Positions 55,711 to 64,000 of a stretch of 64,000 bases of DNA are shown here, piece after piece; the first letter of the stretch is position 1, and each line of letters opens with the position of its first letter. The position numbers and the translations under genes were made by a program. Under the pieces are notes generated by a model. That model worked only from the letters and a program-made list of their open reading frames with translations. It made no database searches and was not told the origin of the DNA. The stretch lies in assembly GCF_025917685.1 (NCBI RefSeq), contig NZ_CP089518.1, positions 1,241,001-1,305,000 on the forward strand, written 5' to 3'. The DNA is from Bacillus cereus. GTDB taxonomy: Bacteria > Bacillota > Bacilli > Bacillales > Bacillaceae_G.

Positions 55711-56712
55711 ATGAGCGAATATTTATCAATTCAACACATTCAAAAACAGTTTGATGCATTTACAGCGTTAAAAGATATTTCTTTTACTGTGAAAAAAAAT
55801 GAGTTTGTATGTTTATTAGGTCCAAGTGGTTGTGGGAAAACAACATTGCTTCGAATTTTAGCAGGGCTAGAAGAGGCAACAACAGGTAGTATAGCTGTGG
55901 ATGGAAAAGATATTACAGCATTACCTCCCGGAAAGAGGAACTTCGGAATGGTGTTTCAATCGTATGCATTATTTCCGAATTTAACAGCACTTGAAAACAT
56001 TGAATACGGCTTAAAGACAAAAAAATATGGAAAAGCAGAAGTAAAAGAGAAGGCGCTATCGGCGTTAGAACTTGTTGATTTGCTGAATGTAAAAGATAAA
56101 TATCCTGCTCAAATGTCTGGTGGACAACAGCAGCGAGTGGCACTTGCACGTGCGCTCGCTCTGTCTCCCGATATTCTGTTACTCGATGAGCCGTTATCAG
56201 CTTTAGATGCAAAAGTGCGTGAAAAGTTGCGTAGAGAAATGCGCGATTTGCAAGAAAAAGTGGGAGTAACAACTATTATGGTAACGCATGATCAAGAAGA
56301 GGCATTAACAATGGCTGATAAAATTGTTGTAATGAATCATGCGGAAATTATGCAGATTGGAACACCAGAGGAGATTTATCAAAGACCAGCCAATCCGTTT
56401 GTGGCAGATTTTATTGGTTCTATTAATTTCTTTTCGAAAAATAACGAAGAACATGCAATTCGTCCGGAACATGTAACAGTTGTACAAAATAATGGTATTA
56501 AAACAGTTGTAGAAAGCATGGAATTTCGCGGCTCTGTATACCGGACGGAAGTGCGGGTTATAGAAGAGAAAACACACCTTTATAACGAGAAAATTGTAGT
56601 GGATATATTGGCATCAGAAGTAGAGGAAACTGCTATTAGAAAAGGAAAGCCAATTCAAATCTCTTTCTCAGAAAATCATATGTTGTCATATGGAAAGAAG
56701 GTCATTGTATAG
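55711..56712 (+). CDS. 2-aminoethylphosphonate ABC transporter ATPase
   Basis: 333 aa: [10 protein letters not shown]-loop [10 protein letters not shown], signature [14 protein letters not shown], Walker [12 protein letters not shown], then a TOBE-type C-terminal region (IRPEHVTVV). ATG 55711 ([10 protein letters not shown]) follows GGGAGAGAG; the frame extends further upstream inside the binding-protein gene but that part is not coding for the ATPase. Directly followed by the permease. Confidence 0.88.
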   Translation: MSEYLSIQHIQKQFDAFTALKDISFTVKKNEFVCLLGPSGCGKTTLLRILAGLEEATTGSIAVDGKDITALPPGKRNFGMVFQSYALFPNLTALENIEYGLKTKKYGKAEVKEKALSALELVDLLNVKDKYPAQMSGGQQQRVALARALALSPDILLLDEPLSALDAKVREKLRREMRDLQEKVGVTTIMVTHDQEEALTMADKIVVMNHAEIMQIGTPEEIYQRPANPFVADFIGSINFFSKNNEEHAIRPEHVTVVQNNGIKTVVESMEFRGSVYRTEVRVIEEKTHLYNEKIVVDILASEVEETAIRKGKPIQISFSENHMLSYGKKVIV

Positions 56713-58470
56713 ATGGAGATGTTAGAAAATTTAAAGGTGGAAAGTGCGAAAAAAAAGATTAAAAGACGTATCGGTAAAGAAGAGTGGATACAAAGACTAT
56801 TAATTATTGGTATGCTTCTTTCATTTTTTATCATGCTTGTATTGCCTCTATTACAACTATTTACAAAAGCCTTTTACGATAAAGACGGAGCTTTCGTTGG
56901 TGTTGCGAATTTCAGTAAATATTTCACAACACCAACGCTAGTACAATCATTACAAAATACGATATGGATTTCGGGCGCTACAACAATTATTTCAGTTACA
57001 CTCGCGTTCGCTTATGCATATGCGATTGCTCGTACCAATGTTTTTGGAAAGCGCGTATTTCAATACGTAGCATTATTACCATTATTCGCACCGACGATGA
57101 TGCACGGTATTGCGCTTACATATTTATTTGGTAATCAAGGATTAATAACAAAAGGGATGTTTGGTTTATTTGAAGGAATACAAATACCGTTATACGGACC
57201 AGTAGGAATTGTAATGGCTGAAGTTATGTATACATTTCCACAAGCATTCCTTATTTTATTAATTGCTTTCCAAGGTTCTGATTATCGTTTATATGAAGCT
57301 TCTAATATGTTAGGTGCAAGTAAAGCGAAGCAGTTTCTTACGGTTACTTTACCTAGTGTGAAATATGGATTAATTAGTGCGATGTTCGTTGTATTTACAC
57401 TTAGTTTCACTGATTTTGGGGCACCAAAAATTGTTGGTGGACAATATAATGTGCTTGCTACTGACGTATATAAGCAAGTAATTGGACAGCAAAATATGTC
57501 CATGGGCGCAACTGTCGGAATGATTTTATTAATCCCAGCTATTTTCGCATTTGCAGTTGATCGTATTACGCAAAGGAAACAGGCGAATCTCTTATCTTCA
57601 AAAGCAGTACCTTACAGAATAATAAATAATAAGAAAAGAGATGTTATTTCATTCGTATATTGTAGCGTAGTAACGCTTATGATCATTCTTTTATTTGTGG
57701 CAGTTGGTATTGCTGCAAGTGTGAAAGTATGGCCATATAATATGAGTTTTACATTTGAGCATTTTAATTTTTCAAGTTTGACAGGAGACGGACTTGAAGC
57801 ATTTAAAAATAGTGTAATTGTCTCAGCCGTTACGGCAGTTATCGGGGCGATTTTAACATTTGTGTTCGCTTATGCGATTGAAAAAATAGAACAGCTACAA
57901 TTTTTAAGAAAAGTGGGTTATTTCTTCTCAATTGTACCGTTAGCGATTCCTGGATTAGTACTTGGATTAGGATATGTCTTTTTCTTCAGTCAACCAACAA
58001 TTCAAATTCTAGGACTTTCAATAACAAATCCGTTTCATTCTTTATATGGCACAATTGCCGTTTTAGTATTAGTAAATATCATTCATTTCTACTCTGTAAC
58101 ATTCGTTACGGCAACGACGGCTTTAAAGAAACTAGACCGAGAGTTTGAGCTTGTTTCGCAGTCGATGAGCATACCGTTTTATAAAACTTTCTTTCGAGTA
58201 ACGGTACCGATGTGTTTACCAGCCATTTTAGAAATGGTTATGTACTACTTCGTAAATTCAATGGTAACTGTATCGGCAGTCGTGTTCTTGTATGCGGCTG
58301 ATTTTAAACTAGCTGCTGTATCAATTGTAAATATGGATGATGCAGGAAATGTAGCACCAGCAGCTGCAATGAGTGTACTTATTGTTGTTACAAATATTGT
58401 AGTAAGAGTTGTATATGAATGGGGAACGAAAGCACTTCGTAACCGAACGTCACAATGGCAAAAAAGATAA
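56713..58470 (+). CDS. 2-aminoethylphosphonate ABC transporter permease, fused two-module protein
   Basis: 585 aa with twelve helices: two permease modules in one chain, each with an EAA loop (YEASNMLGASKAKQFLTVTLP; FELVSQSMSIPFYKTFFRVTVP) that contacts one ATPase each. In other bacteria the modules can be separate proteins. ATG 56713 follows the ATPase stop directly; a second ATG two codons later is possible. Confidence 0.88.
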   Translation: MEMLENLKVESAKKKIKRRIGKEEWIQRLLIIGMLLSFFIMLVLPLLQLFTKAFYDKDGAFVGVANFSKYFTTPTLVQSLQNTIWISGATTIISVTLAFAYAYAIARTNVFGKRVFQYVALLPLFAPTMMHGIALTYLFGNQGLITKGMFGLFEGIQIPLYGPVGIVMAEVMYTFPQAFLILLIAFQGSDYRLYEASNMLGASKAKQFLTVTLPSVKYGLISAMFVVFTLSFTDFGAPKIVGGQYNVLATDVYKQVIGQQNMSMGATVGMILLIPAIFAFAVDRITQRKQANLLSSKAVPYRIINNKKRDVISFVYCSVVTLMIILLFVAVGIAASVKVWPYNMSFTFEHFNFSSLTGDGLEAFKNSVIVSAVTAVIGAILTFVFAYAIEKIEQLQFLRKVGYFFSIVPLAIPGLVLGLGYVFFFSQPTIQILGLSITNPFHSLYGTIAVLVLVNIIHFYSVTFVTATTALKKLDREFELVSQSMSIPFYKTFFRVTVPMCLPAILEMVMYYFVNSMVTVSAVVFLYAADFKLAAVSIVNMDDAGNVAPAAAMSVLIVVTNIVVRVVYEWGTKALRNRTSQWQKR

Positions 58471-58482
58471 GTAAGAAGGGTG

Positions 58483-59286
58483 ATGGATAGAATGAAAATA
58501 GAAGCAGTTATTTTTGATTGGGCAGGTACGACAGTTGATTACGGATGTTTTGCACCACTGGAAGTATTTATGAAAATTTTTCATAAACGTGGTGTTAAAA
58601 TTACAGCAGAAGAAGCACGTAAGCCAATGGGATTATTAAAAATAGATCATGTAAGAGCACTAACAGAAATGCCTCGTATTGCGAATGAGTGGAAGCATGT
58701 TTTCGGACAATTACCAACAGAAGCAGACATTCATGAGATGTATAAAGAATTTGAAGAAATTCTCTTTGCTATTTTGCCAAACTATGCCACGCCAATTGAT
58801 GGGATAAGAGAAGTGATGGCTTCATTACGTAAAAGAGGCATTAAAATCGGCTCAACAACTGGCTATACGAGAGAAATGATGGACATTGTTGCAAAAGAAG
58901 CAAAATTACAAGGGTATAAACCTGATTTTCTTGTGACGCCAGATGATGTTCCAGCAGGTCGTCCGTACCCGTGGATGTGCTATAAAAATGCGATGGAACT
59001 TGGTGTGTATCCGATGAATCATATGATAAAAGTTGGAGACACCGTGTCAGATATGAAAGAGGGCAGAAATGCTGGGATGTGGACTGTTGGCGTAATTCTC
59101 GGTAGTAGTGAGCTCGGCTTAAGCGAGTGGGAAGTTGAAACTATGGATCCGGTAGAACTTCATGAAAAGATGGAAGTAGTTCGTAATCGTTTCGTTGAAA
59201 ACGGGGCTCATTTTACGATTGAAACGATGCAAGAACTGGAGAACGTAATTGAACATATCGAGAAACAAGAACTTATTATTTCATAA
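58483..59286 (+). CDS. phnX: Phosphonoacetaldehyde hydrolase (phosphonatase)
   Basis: Cleaves the C-P bond of phosphonoacetaldehyde to acetaldehyde and phosphate. HAD fold: nucleophile Asp in IFDWAGTTVD, Schiff-base Lys in MGLLKIDH, and GDTVSDMKEGRNAGMW. Counting from ATG 58483 (MDRMKIEAV) the nucleophile is Asp12 and the Lys is 53, the residue numbers I recall for the crystallised B. cereus enzyme; starting at 58492 removes three residues. A complete HAD cap is present. phnW follows after 15 bases. Confidence 0.95.
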   Translation: MDRMKIEAVIFDWAGTTVDYGCFAPLEVFMKIFHKRGVKITAEEARKPMGLLKIDHVRALTEMPRIANEWKHVFGQLPTEADIHEMYKEFEEILFAILPNYATPIDGIREVMASLRKRGIKIGSTTGYTREMMDIVAKEAKLQGYKPDFLVTPDDVPAGRPYPWMCYKNAMELGVYPMNHMIKVGDTVSDMKEGRNAGMWTVGVILGSSELGLSEWEVETMDPVELHEKMEVVRNRFVENGAHFTIETMQELENVIEHIEKQELIIS

Positions 59287-59301
59287 AAGGGGCACGGGAT
59301 C

Positions 59302-60399
59302 ATGAATGAAAATCACTACTTATTATTAACGCCAGGACCATTAACGACAACAAAAACTGTAAAAGAAGTTATGTTATATGATTGGTGTACGTGGGATGTT
59401 GAATATAACACGATGGTGCAAGATGTAAGAAATAGGCTTGTATCGTTAGCAACAAAGGAAGAAGAAAAGTACACAACAGTTTTAATGCAGGGAAGCGGTA
59501 CTTTTTCGGTTGAAGCAGTAATCGGTTCTGTTATTCCTACAAATGGAAAGCTGCTTATTTGTACAAATGGTGCCTATGGTAAACGGATTGTGCAAATGGC
59601 GGAGATGTTACATATAGATGTGGTGGTCAGTCAAACGGAAGAGTGGGAGCCTACTAATATTGTAGAAGTAGAAAAGTTATTACAGCAAGATAAAGAGATT
59701 ACGCATATTGCCGTTGTTCATTGTGAAACAACGACAGGTATTATTAATCCAATTGTAGATGTATGTAAATTAGGGAAGCAGTATGGAAAAGTTACAATTG
59801 TTGATGCAATGAGTAGTTTCGGCGGTATTGAAATAGACATTGCTGATTTACAAATTGATTTTTTAATTAGTAGTGCGAATAAGTGCATTCAAGGTGTGCC
59901 TGGATTCGGCTTCGTTATCGCAAAGCGTGATGAATTGTTGAAGTGTCAAGGGCAGGCACGTTCATTATCTTTAGATTTATACGATCAGTGGGAAATGATG
60001 GAAAAACAAAATGGAAAATGGCGTTTTACGTCACCTACACATGTTGTACACGCTTTTTATCAAGCGCTCCTGGAACTAGAAAAAGAGGGCGGAGTAAGAG
60101 CACGTTACAATCGATATTATAACAATCAAAAACTATTAGTGAATAGAATGAGAGAAATCGGATTTAAGCCACTAGTAGATGAAAAATATCAATCTCCTAT
60201 TATTACATCTTTCATTTATCCAGAAGCAGGATTTGAATTTCAGCAATTATATAACGAATTAAAGCAGTACGGATTTGTTATTTACCCAGGGAAAATTTCG
60301 AAAGTAGATACGTTCCGTATTGGAAATATCGGTGATGTACATGAAGAAGACATTAATCGTTTAGTTGATAGTATTGCTAAAGGAGTTGTTATAGGGTGA
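59302..60399 (+). CDS. phnW: 2-aminoethylphosphonate--pyruvate transaminase
   Basis: PLP enzyme that converts 2-aminoethylphosphonate and pyruvate into phosphonoacetaldehyde and alanine, feeding PhnX. 365 aa: [16 protein letters not shown] at the N-terminus, [15 protein letters not shown], and the PLP Lys194 in [18 protein letters not shown] 59302 after AAGGGGCACGGG. The last codons overlap the start of the next gene. Confidence 0.94.
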   Translation: MNENHYLLLTPGPLTTTKTVKEVMLYDWCTWDVEYNTMVQDVRNRLVSLATKEEEKYTTVLMQGSGTFSVEAVIGSVIPTNGKLLICTNGAYGKRIVQMAEMLHIDVVVSQTEEWEPTNIVEVEKLLQQDKEITHIAVVHCETTTGIINPIVDVCKLGKQYGKVTIVDAMSSFGGIEIDIADLQIDFLISSANKCIQGVPGFGFVIAKRDELLKCQGQARSLSLDLYDQWEMMEKQNGKWRFTSPTHVVHAFYQALLELEKEGGVRARYNRYYNNQKLLVNRMREIGFKPLVDEKYQSPIITSFIYPEAGFEFQQLYNELKQYGFVIYPGKISKVDTFRIGNIGDVHEEDINRLVDSIAKGVVIG

Positions 60400-61580
60400 A
60401 AGTATTTTGCTTAGGTGGAGCAGGTAAAATTTGTCGTGAAGCAATTTTAGATTTAGTACAATTTTCATCTTTTGAGACGATTACAGTAGCTGATTTTAAT
60501 GAAGAAGAGGGCCTGAAAGTAGTAGAATGGCTCAACGATCCTCGCGTAGATTTTGTAAAAGTAGATGTAACGAATCATGAGGATACGGTTGCAAAAATGA
60601 AGGGCTATGACATTGTAATGGATGGCACGACGATAAAGCTAAATAGTTTGTCAACTCGTTGTATTGCTGAAGCAGGTTGTCACGGTGTGAATTTGAATGG
60701 ATTTGGTGAAGAAAATGATTCGCATGCTATATTTGTTCAAAACGGAAAAACATGTTTACCTGGGTTCGGTATGACACCAGGTGTAACGCAAATGATGGCT
60801 ATGCATGCAGCAAATCAACTAGATACTGTAGAGTCAGTTCGAGTAAGCCATGGCTCATATCGCCCAATTGCTTTTTCAGCATCAATTACAGAAACAACGA
60901 CATATGAATATGATCCACATTTACCATCGCGTACAGTGTATGAAGACGGTGAATTTAAGCAAGTACCTCCGTTTGCGCGCCCAAGAGAAATTGAATTACC
61001 AGCGCCTTACGGAAAAACAACGCAGTATATAATCCCGCATTCAGAAACGATTACGTTGGCGAAGGCACTGAAGGACAAAGGTGTTGTGCTGATAGAAACG
61101 AGAGGTACTTGGCCTGAGCAAAATATGCAGCTCATTCGTGCTTTATATGATTATGGTATATTGCGTAATGATCAAATTGAAATAAACGGTAAAGAAATAG
61201 GTATTATGGATTGTATTTCGAAGTATCTACTAAAATCGAAAGAAGGAAAAGAAACAGAGCTTTATGGTTATGCACTTCATGTAGAGGTAGTAGGTATGAA
61301 AAATAATGAAAAACAAAGGCATGTGTTATATCATACACATCCGTTATCTGATGGTTCTGTAGTAGGTTGGGAGCAATTAAGAGCTTATACAAGAAATGTT
61401 GGAATCCCATTCGGAGTCGCTACAGAGTTAATTGCAAAAGGAGTAGTTAATAAAGTCGGTGTTATTACTCCTGAAGAAGCTTTTGAAAATCCACAAATCA
61501 TTTTTGACGAATTAGAAAAGCGTGGTATTTATATTCATGAAGAGATTTCTACTTACAAAGAAAATTATAACTTTGTATAA
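60396..61580 (+). CDS. Saccharopine-dehydrogenase-like oxidoreductase in the phosphonate operon
   Basis: 394 aa: N-terminal Rossmann fold ([18 protein letters not shown]), then a saccharopine-dehydrogenase-type domain with a glycine-rich [18 protein letters not shown] block. It starts at GTG 60396, overlapping the phnW stop by four bases, so it is translationally linked with phnW. It is not part of the classical PhnW-PhnX pathway. It could act on the amino or aldehyde intermediates of phosphonate degradation or on alanine or lysine derivatives; nothing in the sequence decides this. Confidence 0.8.
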   Translation: MKVFCLGGAGKICREAILDLVQFSSFETITVADFNEEEGLKVVEWLNDPRVDFVKVDVTNHEDTVAKMKGYDIVMDGTTIKLNSLSTRCIAEAGCHGVNLNGFGEENDSHAIFVQNGKTCLPGFGMTPGVTQMMAMHAANQLDTVESVRVSHGSYRPIAFSASITETTTYEYDPHLPSRTVYEDGEFKQVPPFARPREIELPAPYGKTTQYIIPHSETITLAKALKDKGVVLIETRGTWPEQNMQLIRALYDYGILRNDQIEINGKEIGIMDCISKYLLKSKEGKETELYGYALHVEVVGMKNNEKQRHVLYHTHPLSDGSVVGWEQLRAYTRNVGIPFGVATELIAKGVVNKVGVITPEEAFENPQIIFDELEKRGIYIHEEISTYKENYNFV

Positions 61581-61620
61581 GTAAGGCAGTTTATGAGGTA
61601 GATATAAATGGGGTGAGGCT

Positions 61621-62403
61621 ATGTCTGTAGTAGGTGAAGAAAGAAAGCGAACAATTCTTGAGAAGGTAGAGTTTAAAGGGAAAGTAAAAGTTTCAGAATT
61701 AGCGAGAGAGTTTGCTGTATCAACAGAGACGATTCGCCGTTATTTAGAAGAATTAGATCGTGAAAAGAAGTTGAAGAAAGTGTATGGTGGAGCCGTTCAA
61801 CTTCCGGGAGTTGGAATAGAGGCACCAATGTTAGAACGAGAGATGCTGCATATAGAAGAGAAGAAAAGAATTGGGTATAAAGCAGCAACGTTTGTAGAAG
61901 ATGGAGATGTTATTGCGATTGATGATGGAAGTACACCACTTCAAATGGTACCATATCTTGTTCATCGTAAAAATTTAACGATTGTTACGAGTTCTTTTCC
62001 AGTAGCGACACAATTAATATCTTCTATTAATAAAAAGATGTTTCACGGTGAGGTTTTATTTATTGGTGGAAAAGTATCCCCAAAACATTCACGGGTGTCA
62101 GGGTCTATTTCACAGCAAGTAATCCATCAATTTCATTTTCATAAGGCATTCGTTTCGATTGATGGGTTGTTGCCAGGCTTTGGGGTTTCTAGCTTTGAAT
62201 TAGAAAAGGCGAAACTTTCAGAAGCGATGATTAAGCTAGCTGAGAAAACATTTATTTTATGTGATCATACAAAGGTAGGCGTAAAAGGGAATTATAGAAT
62301 ATCAGCATTTTCTCAAATTCAACATGTCATTTGTGATAAGAAAATGCCTTATAGTTTTGAAGAAGAAGTCAAAAAACATAATATTCAATGGACAATTTGC
62401 TAA
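61621..62403 (+). CDS. DeoR-family regulator, likely of the phosphonate operon
   Basis: 260 aa: N-terminal DeoR helix-turn-helix (VKVSELAREFAVSTETIRRYLEELDREKKL) and the sugar-phosphate-type sensor domain (DGDVIAIDDGSTPLQM; VRVSGS-type region, FSGFGVSS-like block; ILCDHTKVG). ATG 61621 is preceded by GGGGTGAGGCT. It is 40 bases after the dehydrogenase, with the same orientation, so it may regulate the operon of which it is the last gene. Ligand unknown, perhaps a phosphorylated or phosphonate intermediate. Confidence 0.85.
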   Translation: MSVVGEERKRTILEKVEFKGKVKVSELAREFAVSTETIRRYLEELDREKKLKKVYGGAVQLPGVGIEAPMLEREMLHIEEKKRIGYKAATFVEDGDVIAIDDGSTPLQMVPYLVHRKNLTIVTSSFPVATQLISSINKKMFHGEVLFIGGKVSPKHSRVSGSISQQVIHQFHFHKAFVSIDGLLPGFGVSSFELEKAKLSEAMIKLAEKTFILCDHTKVGVKGNYRISAFSQIQHVICDKKMPYSFEEEVKKHNIQWTIC

Positions 62404-62422
62404 ATGAATTGAATACATCTAG

Positions 62423-62453
62423 ACTCCCGCCTAATTTTTAGGTGGGAGTTTTA
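62423..62453 (+). terminator. Terminator of the phosphonate operon
   Basis: ACTCCCGCCTAA / TTAGGTGGGAGT stem with one G-T pair, T-rich end. Confidence 0.85.
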
Positions 62454-62572
62454 CTATCAGTAAGTAACAAAATAAAAGATTTGTATTTATGCAAAAAGTG
62501 GACACATTTTCTCATCTCGTTCATATAATTTACCAATACAAAAAAAGTTGGTCGAAGGAAAGAAGGGGAAGT

Positions 62573-62692
62573 ATGTCAGAACGGATATATAATAAACTTG
62601 TATTGTATGCAAACATTTTGCAAAAAATTGGTGTTATTAATGAAAAGGAAAAAAGTGAAATCCTTCATACGATAGGTAAAAAAGCCCTTTGA
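62573..62692 (+). CDS. Very small hypothetical protein
   Basis: 39 aa, mainly one amphipathic helical hairpin (YNKLVLYANILQKIGVINEKEKSEILHTI). ATG 62573 follows GAAAGAAGGGGAA by five to eight bases, a good ribosome site, and a terminator overlaps its end, so it is a real transcription unit. No family recognised. Confidence 0.55.
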   Translation: MSERIYNKLVLYANILQKIGVINEKEKSEILHTIGKKAL

Positions 62693-62706
62693 GTAAAGGG
62701 TTTTTT
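62682..62706 (+). terminator. Terminator of the 39-aa gene
   Basis: AGCCCTTT / AAAGGGTT stem with a GAGT loop and T run; overlaps the stop codon. Confidence 0.8.
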
Positions 62707-62749
62707 ATTTTGTATCTATGGAAATTATAAACTTAATGTAATATTCCCA

Positions 62750-62778
62750 TTGACAATGATAATGATATTCATTATCAT
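62750..62778 (+). promoter_or_regulatory. ilsA promoter overlapped by a perfect Fur box
   Basis: TTGACA (62750-62755), 17-base spacer, TATCAT (62773-62778). The spacer and -10 are covered by GATAATGATATTCATTATC (62758-62776), a complete 19-bp Fur palindrome. Iron-loaded Fur would block RNA polymerase directly. Confidence 0.9.
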
Positions 62779-62842
62779 TTGTTATGTTAGTAATTGATAG
62801 GGATTATCAATTGAAATATATATAAGACAAGGGGATATTATT

Positions 62843-64000
62843 TTGAAAAAAAGTTATATTAAAGCTCTAGTAGTAGCAACAACATTAGCTATTCCATTTG
62901 CTGCATACTCTACTCCAGCATTAGCAGCAATAAAAATTGAAGCAAACCAGTCGTTAGCAGCAGCCAGTGATCGCACGTATGATACTGAGATTAAAATATA
63001 TAAGGATCAAAAAGATGAGCCATCTATGGTTTCTCAGTACATAAAAAATCCTAAAGTAGCAATTGAAGACGGGAAAAAAATTGTTACTGTAACAATGCAA
63101 GATAGCGATTATTTTCAATATCTTAGAATAGAAGATAGAAACCAGCCTGGTGTATTTCATGATGTAAAAGTTTTGTCAGAAGATAAGAGGAAAAATGGGA
63201 CGAAAGTAGTTCAATTTGAAATTGGTGAATTTGAGAAGAAGCATAATATGCAAATGCATATACTTATTCCAGCTATTGGATACGATCACAAATATCAAGT
63301 TCAATTTGAAATTAAAGATCCAACTGTAAGCGACAAAGAAACAGAGAAACCAGATGATAACTCTAATTCAGGCAATACGGAAACAGATAATCCAGTTGAT
63401 AATCAAAATATGATAACAGATAACAAATTAAGAGAACTTGTTAATAAAAAAGTATTTAATAGAAAAGATTTAAATACACCAATTACGAAAGAAGAGTTAT
63501 TACAAGTAAAGGACTTGTTTTTAAACACGAATGAGATTCTTGATTATAGTGCATTAAAATATATGCCAAATTTAAAATCTTTAACAGTTGCGAATGCGAA
63601 GATAACAGATCCGTCGTTCTTTGCGAATTTAAAGCAATTAAATCATTTAGCTTTGCGTGGTAATGAATTTTCAGATGTAACACCACTTGTTAAGATGGAT
63701 AATTTAGAATCTCTTGATTTGAGTAATAATAAAATTACAAACGTTGCACCACTAATTGAAATGAAAAATGTAAAAAGTTTATATCTATCAGGCAACCAAA
63801 TAGAAGATGTAATAGCATTAGCGAAAATGGAACAACTAGATTACTTGAATTTAGCAAATAATAAAATTACGAATGTTGCTCCATTAAGCGCGTTGAAAAA
63901 TGTAACATACTTAACTTTAGCAGGTAATCAAATTGAAGATATTAAACCGTTATATTCATTACCTTTAAAGGACTTAGTATTAACGCGTAATAAGGTTAAA
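62843..64000 (+). CDS. ilsA: Iron-regulated leucine-rich surface protein IlsA, N-terminal part (cut by window edge)
   Basis: Surface protein that binds haem, haemoglobin and ferritin for iron acquisition in the insect or mammalian host. 386 codons to the window edge, in frame at the last base. Signal peptide (about 1-28, cleavage after ALA), NEAT domain (about 45-160; TMQDSDYFQYLRIED; AIGYDHKYQVQFEI), an acidic Asn/Thr linker, then leucine-rich repeats with the period of about 22 residues (LESLDLSNNKITNVAPL, VKSLYLSGNQIEDV, LDYLNLANNKITNVAPL). The start is TTG 62843 after AAGGGGATATTA. The Fur box upstream agrees with iron regulation. Confidence 0.92.
   Translation, partial: MKKSYIKALVVATTLAIPFAAYSTPALAAIKIEANQSLAAASDRTYDTEIKIYKDQKDEPSMVSQYIKNPKVAIEDGKKIVTVTMQDSDYFQYLRIEDRNQPGVFHDVKVLSEDKRKNGTKVVQFEIGEFEKKHNMQMHILIPAIGYDHKYQVQFEIKDPTVSDKETEKPDDNSNSGNTETDNPVDNQNMITDNKLRELVNKKVFNRKDLNTPITKEELLQVKDLFLNTNEILDYSALKYMPNLKSLTVANAKITDPSFFANLKQLNHLALRGNEFSDVTPLVKMDNLESLDLSNNKITNVAPLIEMKNVKSLYLSGNQIEDVIALAKMEQLDYLNLANNKITNVAPLSALKNVTYLTLAGNQIEDIKPLYSLPLKDLVLTRNKVK

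Overview
The window is a low-GC Firmicute chromosome segment that I assign to the Bacillus cereus group (cereus/anthracis/thuringiensis). The assignment rests on gene content and order: the sipW-tasA-(repeat protein)-calY-sinR-sinI-inhA1 block, a NEAT plus leucine-rich-repeat iron-regulated surface protein (ilsA), a class IV PHA synthase cluster (phaJ-phaP-phaQ / phaR-phaB-phaC), a 2-aminoethylphosphonate operon with a B. cereus-type PhnX, and an alpha/beta-type SASP gene. The species within the group cannot be decided from this sequence.

Layout. 1-4734 (minus strand): the 5' end of a thiazole/oxazole bacteriocin maturation-type gene, then odhB and odhA (2-oxoglutarate dehydrogenase E2 and E1). 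4735-10230 is the accessory part: an autoregulated-looking XRE/membrane-protein operon, poorly conserved or decayed small genes, an orphan 232-aa protein, a C-terminal remnant of a tyrosine recombinase next to a tRNA-Val(GAC), and a CxxC zinc-finger membrane protein. 10385-18475 is the cell-wall and biofilm region: D,D-carboxypeptidase, the signal peptidase SipW, its substrates TasA and CalY (camelysin), a secreted protein ending in eight 12-residue repeats, the SinR/SinI switch and the InhA1 metalloprotease. SinR-box-like half sites occur before sipW, the repeat-protein gene, calY and sinR.

18647-29221 is mostly housekeeping and transport: aldehyde dehydrogenase, potABCD polyamine importer, PAP2 phosphatase, MMPL exporter, pseudouridine synthase, DUF1648 protein. 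29257-34521 (minus): CAP-domain secreted protein and a CdaR-type regulator upstream of glcD-glcF. 34658-37701: a lipoprotein beta-propeller translationally coupled to a two-component system. 37888-41641: LutR (apparently with a CTG start) and the L-lactate operon lutABC, with a 13-bp palindrome and a cre-like site before lutA. 41754-46604: ComC prepilin peptidase, a small cyclic-phosphate receiver-like protein, a formate/nitrite channel with an Fnr-like site, TerC under a yybP-ykoY (Mn2+) riboswitch, a KtrB-type potassium channel subunit and an SASP.

46740-51050: PHA granule genes in two divergent arms. 51145-53710: FAD oxidoreductase and a second KtrB/D-type potassium channel subunit. 53749-54385: two small, probably spore-related genes. 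54614-62403: phosphonate operon (substrate-binding protein, ATPase, fused permease, PhnX, PhnW, a saccharopine-dehydrogenase-like protein and a DeoR-type regulator), which imports 2-aminoethylphosphonate and converts it through phosphonoacetaldehyde to acetaldehyde and phosphate. 62843-64000: ilsA, cut by the window edge, with a perfect Fur box over its promoter.

All domain and family calls come from reading the sequence and from memory of the families; no database search was run. Most of the window is ordinary core genome. The parts least explained by known biology are the decayed region at 6859-9134, the lipoprotein-propeller/two-component triad, the extra dehydrogenase in the phosphonate operon, and an intergenic repeat-like element near 14280.
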